Assembly: GCF_004358025.1 (NCBI RefSeq)
Contig: NZ_SMTL01000002.1
Coordinates: 744,001-808,000 of the forward strand
Direction of reading: 5' to 3'
Source of the DNA: Rhizobium deserti
GTDB taxonomy: Bacteria; Pseudomonadota; Alphaproteobacteria; Rhizobiales; Rhizobiaceae
DNA: 64,000 nt
In this document: piece after piece, positions 43,717-52,123 of the stretch
Position numbering within the stretch: position 1 is the stretch's first letter
Layout: every line of letters starts with the position of its first letter
The notes under the pieces: generated by a model
Told to the model about the DNA's origin: nothing
Database searches by the model: none
The model's input: only the letters and a program-made list of their open reading frames with translations
Translations under genes and position numbers: made by a program

Positions 43717-44613
43717 ATGCCACAGCCGATCTTTGCCGGCCTTTCCGCCTTCCCGCTGACGCCGGCCGACGAGGCGGGGCGCGTCGATGTCGAAGGGCTG
43801 CAGCGCCTCCTCGCCCGGCTGGTCGAGGCGGATGTCCAATCCATCGGCCTCCTCGGCAGCACCGGCACCTATATGTATCTGTCGCGTGAGGAGCGGCTCC
43901 GGGCGGTGACGGCGGCCGTCGAATGCGTGCAAGGCCGCGTTCCAGTGATTGTCGGCGTCGGCACGCTGCGCACCGACGAGGCCGAGGCGCTGGCCCAAGA
44001 TGCGGCGGCAGCCGGCGCCGATGCGCTGCTTCTTGCACCGGTTTCCTACACGCCGCTGACGGAAGAGGAGGCTTTTCGCCATTTCGAGGCGGTTGCCACT
44101 GCGACCGACCTGCCGCTCTGCATCTACAACAACCCGTCGACCACCCATTTCGCCTTCAGCGACGGGCTGCTTCAGCGCCTCGCCTCAGTGGCCAATATCA
44201 AGGCTGTGAAGATGCCGCTGCCGAAGAACATGGAATTCGCCGCCGAGCTGTCGCGCCTGAAGCCGAACCTGCCGGATGGCTTTGCGATCGGCTATAGCGG
44301 CGACTGGGGCTGCAGCGACGCGCTGCTTGCCGGCGCCGACTGCTGGTACAGCGTGGTTGCCGGCCTGTTCGCAAAGCCCGCCGCGGCACTCACCAAGGCG
44401 GCAATGCAGGGCGATGCGGCGGAAGCGGCGCGGCTGGATGCGCCTTTTATGCCGCTCTGGGATCTGTTCAAGACCTATGGAAGCCTGCGCGTCGTCTATG
44501 CCGCGGCGGAACATCTGAAGCTCCTCCATGCCAAGCCCCCTCGCCCGCTGCTGCCGCTGTCGTCCGACATCATGCCGGCGCTGGAGGCAGCGATCGCGGC
44601 GCTGGAAGGCTGA
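43717..44613 (+). CDS. Dihydrodipicolinate synthase-family aldolase
   Basis: The 298-residue TIM-barrel enzyme starts MPQPIFAGLSAFPLTPAD and has the family sites LLGSTGTYMYLSREER, the Tyr in CIYNNPSTTHF and the Schiff-base Lys in NIKAVKMPLP. The GSTGTY and YNNPSTT variants differ from biosynthetic DapA (GTTGES, YNVPGRT), so this is more likely a catabolic or sugar-acid lyase of the DapA superfamily than the lysine enzyme. GGAG lies seven bases before the ATG at 43717. It is convergent with selO. Confidence 0.85.
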   Translation: MPQPIFAGLSAFPLTPADEAGRVDVEGLQRLLARLVEADVQSIGLLGSTGTYMYLSREERLRAVTAAVECVQGRVPVIVGVGTLRTDEAEALAQDAAAAGADALLLAPVSYTPLTEEEAFRHFEAVATATDLPLCIYNNPSTTHFAFSDGLLQRLASVANIKAVKMPLPKNMEFAAELSRLKPNLPDGFAIGYSGDWGCSDALLAGADCWYSVVAGLFAKPAAALTKAAMQGDAAEAARLDAPFMPLWDLFKTYGSLRVVYAAAEHLKLLHAKPPRPLLPLSSDIMPALEAAIAALEG

Positions 44614-44616
44614 AGC

Positions 44617-46077
44617 TTACGTGCCGCAGAACGTCTGCGTCACCCTTTGGTCCATCTTCGGCGGATCCGTGTAGACGGCAAATTCCGGCCGCTCCTCGAA
44701 AGGCTTTTCCAGCGCCTGCAGCAGCCGCTGAAAGAGGCTGAGATCGCCCACCAGCGCCGCTGAAATCGCCTCCTCGATGCGGTGGTTGCGGGGGATGACC
44801 GCCGGGTTCACCAGGCGCATGGCGGCTGCCCGCTCTTTTTCCGGGCCCTCTTCCACGGCCAGCCTTTCGCGCCATTTTGCCAGCCATCCGGCAGCCGCAA
44901 CGGGATCGGCAAAAAGGTCAAGGAAAGCCGCCGTGCGGCCCTCGGCGCAATCGGCTAGCCTGAGGAAGGCAAGCGTGAAATCTGCCCCGCCGTCCTTCAT
45001 GACGCCCAGCAGCTCCTGCACCAGGTCGCCATCGCCTTCAGCCTCGGTCCTCAGGCCGATCTTCTGCCGGAACACGCTGATCCAAGCTGCCTGGAAGCGC
45101 TCGCCGAAGGTTTTGAGAACGGTATTGGCGACTTCCACCGCCTTTTCCTCGTCCGCGTCGAGCAACGGCAGCAGGCATTCGGCCAGCCGCGCCATGTTCC
45201 ATTGGCCGATGCCTGGCTGGTTGCGATAAGCATAGCGGCCCATCTGGTCGATCGACGAGAATACCTTCATCGGATCGTATTCGTCCAGGAAGGCGCAGGG
45301 GCCGAAATCGATGGTTTCGCCGGAAATGGTCATATTATCGGTGTTCATCACGCCGTGGATGAAGCCGATCCCCATCCAGCCGGCAATCAGTTCCGCCTGA
45401 CGCGATGCGACCGCCTGCAGAAGCGCCGCATAGGGATTGGCCTCGTCCTTCAGCTGCGGATAATGCCGTTCGATAACGTAGTCCGCCAATGTCCTGACGC
45501 CGTCATTGTCGCCGCGCGCCGCAAAATACTGGAATGTGCCGACACGCACATGGCTTGCTGCCACCCGCACGAAAACCGCGCCGGGCATCACCTGTTCGCG
45601 CTGCACCGCCTCGCCGGTCGCTACTGCGGCCAGGGCGCGCGTCGCCGGGATATTCAGCGCATGCATGGCTTCCGACACGATATATTCGCGCAGAACCGGG
45701 CCAAGCGCTGCGCGGCCGTCGCCACGGCGGGAAAAGGGCGTCGGTCCGGCGCCCTTGAGCTGGATGTCGCGGCGGCGCCCCTGGTTGTCGACGACTTCAC
45801 CGAGCAGGATGGCGCGCCCATCGCCGAGTTGCGGCACGAAATTGCCGAACTGGTGGCCGGCATAGGCCATGGCCAGCGGCATGGCACCGCTGGGTACGAC
45901 ATTGCCGGCGAAGATGGCGGCAAGCCTGGCGGGATCGGAATAATCGGCTTCGACGCCCAGTTCCCTGGCCAACGCTTCGTTGAATTTGAGCAGCACCGGC
46001 CCTTCGACGGGTTCGGGATAAACCGAAGCATAAAAACGGTCCGGCAGGCGGGCATAGCTATTGTCGAAATGGAACAC
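44617..46077 (-). CDS. selO: Protein adenylyltransferase SelO (YdiU)
   Basis: This 486-residue pseudokinase-fold enzyme transfers AMP to protein side chains, a reaction linked to redox homeostasis. Features are AYAGHQFGNFVPQLGDGRA, LKGAGPTPFSRRGDGRAALG, HGVMNTDNMTISGETIDFGP (metal-binding Asn/Asp) and the C-terminal FCGT. The Cys three residues from the end is where eukaryotic SelO carries selenocysteine. I place the start at the GTG at 46077 (VFHFDNSY), which has AAGGAG nine bases ahead; the reading frame extends to 46140. Confidence 0.92.
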   Translation of the reverse strand: MFHFDNSYARLPDRFYASVYPEPVEGPVLLKFNEALARELGVEADYSDPARLAAIFAGNVVPSGAMPLAMAYAGHQFGNFVPQLGDGRAILLGEVVDNQGRRRDIQLKGAGPTPFSRRGDGRAALGPVLREYIVSEAMHALNIPATRALAAVATGEAVQREQVMPGAVFVRVAASHVRVGTFQYFAARGDNDGVRTLADYVIERHYPQLKDEANPYAALLQAVASRQAELIAGWMGIGFIHGVMNTDNMTISGETIDFGPCAFLDEYDPMKVFSSIDQMGRYAYRNQPGIGQWNMARLAECLLPLLDADEEKAVEVANTVLKTFGERFQAAWISVFRQKIGLRTEAEGDGDLVQELLGVMKDGGADFTLAFLRLADCAEGRTAAFLDLFADPVAAAGWLAKWRERLAVEEGPEKERAAAMRLVNPAVIPRNHRIEEAISAALVGDLSLFQRLLQALEKPFEERPEFAVYTDPPKMDQRVTQTFCGT

Positions 46078-46325
46078 GGAAACAACTCCTTGGCCGGTTC
46101 TTCGCTTGCGGCCTTTCCGGAATATGGGATGACTTACCACCCCAACAAGCCAAAGCCGCGTTTGTTGCGCCGGCCTCCCGGCTCATGGAGGTCAACCCGG
46201 TCCAGATCAGCTGCGCGGGTTGATCAAGGCATCATGCCTTCGTTTTCTGTGCTTGTTGCATTTTAGCTACAGCTTTTTTATGGCGGCACCCTATCTAAGC
46301 CTCATCAATCTATGGAGTAAGTGTC
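46078..46325. promoter_or_regulatory. Divergent promoter region of selO and the outer-membrane protein gene
   Basis: No gene is seen in these 248 bp. AAGGCA-TCA-TGCCTT (46226-46240) is a perfect short inverted repeat, followed by CGTTTTC. An AT-rich stretch (GCATTTTAGCTACAGCTTTTTTATGG) lies ahead of the porin gene, whose ribosome site is GGAG. Confidence 0.4.
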
Positions 46326-46961
46326 ATGAAGTCACTTTTCGTTTTCGCCGCAACCGCTGCCATGACGGTTGCTTCCGGTGCCTTTGCCGCTGACGCAGTC
46401 GAAGAAATTCCGACAGCGCCGGTTGCAGTAGAAACCGCTTCCGTCTTCACCTGGAGCGGCCCCTATGTCGGTGTGCATGGCGGCTATTCCTGGGGCGAAG
46501 GCGAGGCTTCGGCCGGCGGCTTCAGCCTGTCGGACGATTTCGACGGCGGCCGGTTCGGCGGCTTTGTCGGTTATAACTGGCAGTTTGCCAACGGGTTCGT
46601 TGCCGGTGTCGAAGGCGACGTGAACTACGATTGGAACGAAAACAGCCTTGGCGGCGGCTTCGAGGCCGAGACCGGCTTTTCCGGCTCCGTTCGCGGCCGT
46701 GTCGGCTTTGCCTTCGACCGGGCGCTCATCTATGCGGCCGGCGGCTGGACTGCCACCAATGTCAGCCTCGACGGACCGGTCAGCGACGACGACACGCTGC
46801 ATGGCTGGACGATCGGTGGCGGCCTCGATTATGCCTTTACCGACAATGTCTTCGGCCGGGTCGAATACCGCTATAACGACTACAGCGACGGCAACCTGGC
46901 TGGCTTCGATACAGATTTCGACCAGCACATCGTCAATGTCGGCATGGCAGTAAAATTCTGA
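46326..46961 (+). CDS. Outer-membrane beta-barrel protein (RopB/Omp25-like)
   Basis: This 211-residue protein has a signal peptide ending AFAADA (cleavage near 21/22), a short linker, then an eight-strand barrel pattern starting FTWSGPYVGVHGGYSWGEGE and ending VNVGMAVKF with a terminal Phe, the sign for BAM insertion. The motif RFGGFVGYNWQFANGFVAGV is typical of the Omp25/RopB porin-like family of rhizobia and Brucella. Such proteins are abundant surface proteins. A hairpin follows the gene. Confidence 0.93.
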   Translation: MKSLFVFAATAAMTVASGAFAADAVEEIPTAPVAVETASVFTWSGPYVGVHGGYSWGEGEASAGGFSLSDDFDGGRFGGFVGYNWQFANGFVAGVEGDVNYDWNENSLGGGFEAETGFSGSVRGRVGFAFDRALIYAAGGWTATNVSLDGPVSDDDTLHGWTIGGGLDYAFTDNVFGRVEYRYNDYSDGNLAGFDTDFDQHIVNVGMAVKF

Positions 46962-47009
46962 TCCGCATGCTCCACTCTCCACGGAGGAGAGACGGAAGGT
47001 GTGAAATCC

Positions 47010-47042
47010 TTGGGAAGGTGAGCTTAAGGCTTACCTTCCCAA
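47010..47042 (+). terminator. Strong hairpin after the outer-membrane protein gene
   Basis: TTGGGAAGGT (47010-47019) pairs with ACCTTCCCAA (47033-47042) over 10 bp, extended by AGC/GCT after one mismatch. No T-run follows in plus reading, so termination is likely but not textbook. Confidence 0.6.
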
Positions 47043-47180
47043 ATCGTACCGCGGCCTTTGTCCCTTGGGACATGATCGCAAAACCACTTTGAGGAACGCC
47101 CTAATTTTGAGGGCGCCACCTTCAACCTTCCCTAAGATTTCGCGGTAATGCTAAGGCGATTGCTGTGAGGAAGGGGTCGC

Positions 47181-49073
47181 ATGCGGATACCAGCGTTACG
47201 ATCTGTCGCGACGACGATCGCCGTCATATTCGGCTTCTGCGCTTTTATCGCCTTGCTAAGCTGGGCCGAGTACTCCGCCTGGAATGCGCAGGTGGCGCGC
47301 GTCGAGGGCAGCCTCAAGCAGACCGCCGAGGCGATCGCCCAGCATACGGACGACGTTATCGAAATGTCGCGCCTGCCCCTAGCGGGCTTGATTGCCGAGA
47401 TCAACGACGAGGTCGGGCATCCGGAAATGCCCACCAAGATCAAGGCCCTGATCACCCGCCAGATGAAGGCCTCTCCGACCCTCGACACACTCTCCTATAT
47501 CGATGCGGCCGGGCAGATGGTGGCGACCTCCTCGAACAATGCGCCGCCCGGCATGAACTACGCGGACCGTGATTATTTCCGTTTCCATAAGGAAAACCCG
47601 TTTCGGCTGCCCGTCGTCGGTAAGCCGATCAAGAGCCGGCTGTCCAATCTTTGGGTCATTCCCATTACCCAAAAGGTCCTGCTGCAGGACGGTTCCTTTG
47701 CCGGTACCGTTGTTTCGACTATCCGGGTCAACCACTTCATCAATTTCTTCCGCGGTTTCGATGTCGGAAGCGATGGCGCTTTCCTGCTGGCACGGGGCGA
47801 CGGGATCGTTCTGGTTCGCGGCCCGATCCAGGAAAGTATGCTCGGCACCAGTCTCGCTGCCGGTGAATTGTTCAGCCGTTACCTGAAGCGCCAAACAGTC
47901 GGCGCCTATCATTACACGTCGCCGGTCGACCAGACCGCGAGGTCCGGCGGCTATTACCAGAGCACGCGGACCGGCATTGTCGTGCTTGCCTCTGCCTCCG
48001 AGCAGGAGGTTTTTCGCGCCTGGGTGGACACAGCCAGAACCCGCTGGTTCTATGCCTGCATTCTTCTGGGCCTTGCCCTGGTGGCCGCCCTTCTCTGGCA
48101 GCGCCAGGCCCGCCTACGGCGTGAAAGCGAAGCGCTGCTGGCGGCGCGCGAAGCGGAATTCCGGCTACTGGCGGAATCGTCCAGTGACGTCATCTCGCGC
48201 TTCGATGAAAACGGCATCCGTGAATATGTCTCGCCATCGGCAATGGAGATTCTTGGGCTGGAACCGGAAAGGCTGGTTGGAAGAAGCGTTTATGCGGGCA
48301 TGGACAAGCTGACCGAAACGCTGGTGCGGGATGCGGCAGAGCGACTGAGGAACGGCTCGACCCAGGAGAAACTGCTCATCAGGCACACCAAACCGGACGG
48401 CGAACACGTATGGCTGGAAACGGCACTCAGCAAGCTGCCGGCCAGCCGTGACGCCTCAGCCACTCGGGTCGTGGCGATCACCCGGGATGTCAGCCGCCAC
48501 AAGAACATGCAGGACGAGCTGGACGTATTGGCCAATACGGACGAACTGACGCGTCTGGCCAATCGGCGCTTCTTCAACACGCGGTTCGAGGAGATGGTGC
48601 AGCGGGCCCGCCGCAATGCCACGCCGCTCACACTGCTGATGATCGATGCCGACCGGTTCAAGCTCTTCAACGATACCTATGGCCATGCGGCCGGCGACGA
48701 TTGCCTCAGACAGATCGCGGCGGTGATCCGCGATTGCGTGCGACGGCCGGGCGATGTCGCGGCCCGCTACGGCGGCGAGGAACTGGCCGTGCTTCTGGCC
48801 GATACGGATGAACAGGGCGCGGCCGCGGTCGCTGAAAACATTCGCGCCCGGGTGGAGGGGCTCGCCCTTGCTCATGAGAAAAACCCGCCATCCGGCCGGA
48901 TGACAGTCAGCATCGGGCTGGCTACGGTTGCGGCTCAGACCGGTTCCGCGATCACCGCGCAGGCACTGTTTGCGCAAGCGGACGAAGCGCTTTACCGCGC
49001 CAAGTCTTCCGGCCGCAACCAAATCGTCAGCGCCACCCCGTCCCGCCCTGGCGTTCCGAACCCGGCGGAATAG
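47181..49073 (+). CDS. Diguanylate cyclase with Cache and PAS sensor domains
   Basis: The 630-residue inner-membrane enzyme makes cyclic di-GMP. A transmembrane helix lies at about 8-30, followed by a periplasmic double-Cache sensor (YIDAAGQMVATSSNN, GMNYADRDYFRFHKENPF), a second helix near 290-312 (RWFYACILLGLALVAALLW), a PAS domain (FRLLAESSSDVISRFDENG) and a GGDEF domain with active site YGGEELAVLLA. RPGD five residues before it is the RxxD inhibitory site, so product feedback is expected. No EAL domain is present. The ATG at 47181 has GAGGAAGGGG ahead. Confidence 0.93.
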   Translation: MRIPALRSVATTIAVIFGFCAFIALLSWAEYSAWNAQVARVEGSLKQTAEAIAQHTDDVIEMSRLPLAGLIAEINDEVGHPEMPTKIKALITRQMKASPTLDTLSYIDAAGQMVATSSNNAPPGMNYADRDYFRFHKENPFRLPVVGKPIKSRLSNLWVIPITQKVLLQDGSFAGTVVSTIRVNHFINFFRGFDVGSDGAFLLARGDGIVLVRGPIQESMLGTSLAAGELFSRYLKRQTVGAYHYTSPVDQTARSGGYYQSTRTGIVVLASASEQEVFRAWVDTARTRWFYACILLGLALVAALLWQRQARLRRESEALLAAREAEFRLLAESSSDVISRFDENGIREYVSPSAMEILGLEPERLVGRSVYAGMDKLTETLVRDAAERLRNGSTQEKLLIRHTKPDGEHVWLETALSKLPASRDASATRVVAITRDVSRHKNMQDELDVLANTDELTRLANRRFFNTRFEEMVQRARRNATPLTLLMIDADRFKLFNDTYGHAAGDDCLRQIAAVIRDCVRRPGDVAARYGGEELAVLLADTDEQGAAAVAENIRARVEGLALAHEKNPPSGRMTVSIGLATVAAQTGSAITAQALFAQADEALYRAKSSGRNQIVSATPSRPGVPNPAE

Positions 49074-49074
49074 G

Positions 49075-50163
49075 TCACGCATGCCGGGCGGCCCGCGACA
49101 GCAGCCGCGCTGTGGCCGGGCCGGTCGCCACCACGAACAGGAAGCGGGCGATCTGCATCGTCATCACGAAAGGCACATCGACCTTGGTGGAGGCCGCAAT
49201 GATCGCCACCGAATCGGCGCCGCCAGGGCTGGTGGCGAGATAAGCCGAGAGCGGGTCGACCCCGGCGAACACGACGAGCACGACGGCAAAGATACCGCAT
49301 ATGCCGATCAGGCTGAGAACCGAGATCAGCACCCGCGGCAGGGTGCTTGCTGCATGGGCGATGACATCGGGCGTGAAGCGCATGCCGATCCCCCAGCCGA
49401 TCACCGCATAGCTGATGGCCAGAAGCCATGGCGGCAGAACGATCGGCATGATGCCGGAGAGCTTGAGCGCCAGCCCGACGGCAAGCGGCAAAAGCATCGG
49501 GCCGCCGGGGATCTTCAGCGCCGCACCGAGCAGCGATACGGCAACCGCAATGGCGACGGTCGCCGACACGGCCAGCCAGGAAACCTCCGGAAACCAGACG
49601 ATCTGCGATGCCGCCTCGCTCGGCGTCACACCCATGATGCGCGCCACCAGCGTCGCGGCGAGCGCACAGCAGACGACGCGGATATATTGCATGAAGGCAA
49701 CGAGGCGCATGTCGCCGCCATAGGATTCCGACATCAGCACCATGACCGAGGCGGCGCCTGGTGACGAGCCCCAGATCGCCGTCGTGCCGGGAAAGATGTT
49801 GGCGCGCGCCATCAGCCATCCCAGAGCTGCGGCGGCGATAGCAGTCGACAATACACCGACCACGAAGATCGGCCATTGTTCGGCAATCTCCTGGAACACC
49901 GTGGGCGGCAGGCTCGTGGAGATCATCAGCCCCACGACACCCTGGGCGATGATGAAGCCCGACCTGGGCGTCGCGACGCTGCCCCCGGCGACAGCCATGA
50001 GAACCGCCACCGCCATCGGTCCGAGCAGCAGGGCTGCCGGCAGATGCAGCCATTCCAGCGCCGCCGCCAGGATAAACGAGCCAATGACCAGGCCGATCCA
50101 CCGCAGCCAGACCGGCTGCGACGACAGGAAGCCTGATCCAGGCTCCGGGGATTGTTCAGCCAA
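49075..50163 (-). CDS. AbrB-family membrane protein
   Basis: This 362-residue protein has about ten hydrophobic helices in two halves and the family motifs LLGPMAVAVLMAVAGG, IWGSSPGAASVMVLMSESYG and YLATSPGGADSVAIIAAST. The repeated SPGAAS/SPGGADS element is typical of the AbrB family (often annotated as ammonia monooxygenase-like), integral membrane proteins of unclear transport or regulatory role. It appears to start at a TTG (50163) with GGGAG nine bases ahead, overlapping the hydrolase stop. It is convergent with the diguanylate cyclase gene. Confidence 0.88.
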   Translation of the reverse strand: MAEQSPEPGSGFLSSQPVWLRWIGLVIGSFILAAALEWLHLPAALLLGPMAVAVLMAVAGGSVATPRSGFIIAQGVVGLMISTSLPPTVFQEIAEQWPIFVVGVLSTAIAAAALGWLMARANIFPGTTAIWGSSPGAASVMVLMSESYGGDMRLVAFMQYIRVVCCALAATLVARIMGVTPSEAASQIVWFPEVSWLAVSATVAIAVAVSLLGAALKIPGGPMLLPLAVGLALKLSGIMPIVLPPWLLAISYAVIGWGIGMRFTPDVIAHAASTLPRVLISVLSLIGICGIFAVVLVVFAGVDPLSAYLATSPGGADSVAIIAASTKVDVPFVMTMQIARFLFVVATGPATARLLSRAARHA

Positions 50164-50716
50164 AATTCAGTTCTCCCGCCCGAACAATGCGGGAAATCCG
50201 CGGAAAGACCTTGTTGATAGCCATCTGGTGCAGGTCCTCCGAGACGCTGGTGCAGGCGTCTTCCACAACGATCATGTTATAGCCATGCTCCCAGCCGCTG
50301 CGCAGCGTTGATTCCACTCCGAAATTGGTGGCGATGCCGCCCAGTACGATCGTGTCGATGCCGCGCCGGCGCAGCTTCACATCGAGGTCGGTGCCGTGGA
50401 AGGCACCCCATTGATGCTTGGTTACCAGCAGGTCGCCCGGCTCGACCAGGCCTTCCGCCAGATCCGCCCAATCGTCGGGGCGCTCGCCTCGCGGCATAGC
50501 GGCATCCACCTGCCCCCGGGGCGCATCGCCGAAATCCGCACCGAAATCGACATTGACAAGCACCACAACTGCACCCGCGGCGCGAAACCAGGCGGCGAGC
50601 GAGCTGCCTGTCTGCAGCACCTGCGTGGTGGAATAAGGGGCCGTATCCATCGACAGAATACCGTTCTGGAGGTCTATCAGAACCAATGCGGTCTTCTTGC
50701 AATCCAGTGAGATCAT
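50156..50716 (-). CDS. Isochorismatase-fold protein lacking the catalytic cysteine
   Basis: This 186-residue protein has the cysteine-hydrolase fold: Asp in LVLIDLQNGI, Lys in LLVTKHQWGAFHGTDLD and the motif GGIATNFGVEST. In active amidohydrolases this motif holds the nucleophile (TNVCVEST); here Gly stands in its place. Branches such as EntB and some YecD-like proteins also lack the Cys. The reaction is therefore unknown and could be isochorismatase-type hydrolysis or binding only. It is cotranscribed with the AbrB-like gene and divergent from the TetR gene. Confidence 0.85.
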   Translation of the reverse strand: MISLDCKKTALVLIDLQNGILSMDTAPYSTTQVLQTGSSLAAWFRAAGAVVVLVNVDFGADFGDAPRGQVDAAMPRGERPDDWADLAEGLVEPGDLLVTKHQWGAFHGTDLDVKLRRRGIDTIVLGGIATNFGVESTLRSGWEHGYNMIVVEDACTSVSEDLHQMAINKVFPRISRIVRAGELNFG

Positions 50717-50777
50717 CGGAAAAATACCCGTGCTTGAAATGGGCGCCAGAGCGGCGCTTGCGGCTTCAATGTCAATA

Positions 50778-50820
50778 TGCGAGGGATGCCTCGCAAAACT
50801 TACTTGAGGATGTCCTCGCA
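50778..50820. promoter_or_regulatory. Two matching palindromic operators upstream of tetR
   Basis: TGCGAGG-GATG-CCTCGCA (50778-50795) is a perfect dyad. GAGGA-TG-TCCTC followed by GCA (50806-50820) repeats the same GAGG-N4-CCTCGCA pattern 25 bp further on. Both lie in the space between the divergent hydrolase and TetR genes, as expected for a TetR repressor that controls itself and its neighbour. Confidence 0.7.
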
Positions 50821-50827
50821 GATGTCA

Positions 50828-51481
50828 ATGGTATCTTCGATCAAAGCCGTGCTTCCGAAGCGCCGGCGTGGCTTCGATCGGGTTGAGGCCATCCTCAATA
50901 CCGGCATCACGCTGTTTGCCGAACGCGACTATGCCACCGTGACCATGACGGAAATCGCAGCACGATCGGCAACCGCAATCGGCTCCCTGTACCGCTTCTT
51001 TCCCACCAAGGAAGCGCTCGCGGCTGCCATTCTCGATCGCTACGGCACCCTGTTAATTGGCGCACTCGACCAGGTCGTGGCGGGGGTCGAGGGCATGACG
51101 GCCGCCCAGGTGGCGGATGCCGTCGTCAGCCTGATGCGCGACCTCAAGCATGAAAGAGCCGCCGCACTGGCACTGATCGGAGTGCAGAAGAACGGATCCG
51201 CCATTCGCTTGGCCCTACAGACAGACATGATCGCGCGGCTGACGGCCATCCTGAAGGCCCGCAGCCCGGCGCCTGCCTCAACCTCCATGGAAGCCCAGGC
51301 CTGGCTGCTTCTTTACACCTTGAAGGCGATCCGCAGCCTTGATCAGGACCGGCCGGATCTGGCAGCCGAAGTGGAAGCCGACGGGCGCCGCCTGATCGAA
51401 TTCTATATTGGTCGGGCCTGGAGCGGCCAAAGCCAGAGTGGGGCTGAAGACGGTCAGGCGGCCGTTCGCTCCGGGCTGTAG
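50828..51481 (+). CDS. TetR-family transcriptional regulator
   Basis: The product of about 217 residues has an N-terminal helix-turn-helix (RVEAILNTGITLFAERDYAT, MTEIAARSATAIGSLYRFF, PTKEALAAAIL), typical of TetR, and an all-helical ligand domain. Several in-frame starts exist from 50777; those before 50822 fall in the operator dyads, so I take 50822 or 50828 as the start, without a clear ribosome site. It likely represses the divergent hydrolase-AbrB operon. Its end overlaps the convergent copZ-like gene by 28 bp. Confidence 0.85.
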   Translation: MVSSIKAVLPKRRRGFDRVEAILNTGITLFAERDYATVTMTEIAARSATAIGSLYRFFPTKEALAAAILDRYGTLLIGALDQVVAGVEGMTAAQVADAVVSLMRDLKHERAAALALIGVQKNGSAIRLALQTDMIARLTAILKARSPAPASTSMEAQAWLLLYTLKAIRSLDQDRPDLAAEVEADGRRLIEFYIGRAWSGQSQSGAEDGQAAVRSGL

Positions 51482-51654
51482 CCCGCCTCGCGGATCGCCT
51501 CTTCCGCCTTGGCGGCGTCACCCTCGACCGTCACCCGATGGGCGGCAAGATCGACCGTGACGGCCGCGCCCGGCAAGGCTTCTTCGAGCGCCATGCGGAT
51601 GGTCTTTTCGCAATGGCCGCAGGTCATGTCGGTCACGTCGAATATGGCTGTCAT
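51454..51654 (-). CDS. copZ: Copper chaperone, CopZ-like HMA protein
   Basis: This 66-residue protein is a single heavy-metal-associated domain with MTCGHC (Cys12, Cys15) and the fold pattern VTVDLAAHRVTVEGDAAKAE. It should carry Cu(I) to CopA. AAGGAG lies six bases before the ATG at 51654. It is 58 bp downstream of cueR on the same strand and probably in the same transcript as copA-cueR. Confidence 0.9.
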   Translation of the reverse strand: MTAIFDVTDMTCGHCEKTIRMALEEALPGAAVTVDLAAHRVTVEGDAAKAEEAIREAGYSPERTAA

Positions 51655-51712
51655 GTCAGTCTCCTTCTTTCGTTTTGTGTAACCGGTCAGAGCGCGACCG
51701 GCCAATGATCGT

Positions 51713-52123
51713 TCAAGAAGCGCCCGCGGCGGAGCTGTCGCCCGCTAGATCATCGAGGATCGGGCAGTCCGGCCTTTCATTGCCGCTGCAGCAATGGGCG
51801 AGATGCTTGAGAGTCTTTACCATGCCCTGCATTTCGGCGATCCGCCGTTCCAAGTCGCCGATATGGGCCGTCGCCACGCGCCTGACGGCGGCGCTCTCGC
51901 GGCTCTTGTCCTGCCACAGCTTCAGCAGCGTTTCGGTTTCCTCCAGCGAAAAGCCGAGCGAGCGGGCCCGCTTGATGAACCGCAGCACATGCACTTCCGC
52001 CTCGCCATAGACGCGGTAATTGTTGCCGGTGCGGGCGGCGGGTCGGATCAGCCCGATTTCTTCGTAATAACGAATCATCTTGGCCGAAACGCCGGACGCC
52101 TCGGATGCCTGGCCGATATTCAT
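51713..52123 (-). CDS. cueR: Copper-responsive MerR-family regulator CueR
   Basis: The 136-residue activator has a MerR helix-turn-helix ([20 protein letters not shown]), a dimerisation helix, and a metal loop with Cys112 and Cys120 ([10 protein letters not shown]), the same spacing and numbering as the Cu(I)-binding cysteines of E. coli CueR. The ATG overlaps the copA stop as ATGA. It should activate the copA promoter at 54567-54597 on Cu(I) or Ag(I). Confidence 0.94.
   Translation of the reverse strand: MNIGQASEASGVSAKMIRYYEEIGLIRPAARTGNNYRVYGEAEVHVLRFIKRARSLGFSLEETETLLKLWQDKSRESAAVRRVATAHIGDLERRIAEMQGMVKTLKHLAHCCSGNERPDCPILDDLAGDSSAAGAS

Noticed and set aside
51683-51701. CCGGTC/GACCGG inverted repeat between cueR and copZ
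   Set aside because: The 6-bp stem is short, without a T-run, and does not resemble a CueR box; chance is likely in GC-rich DNA.
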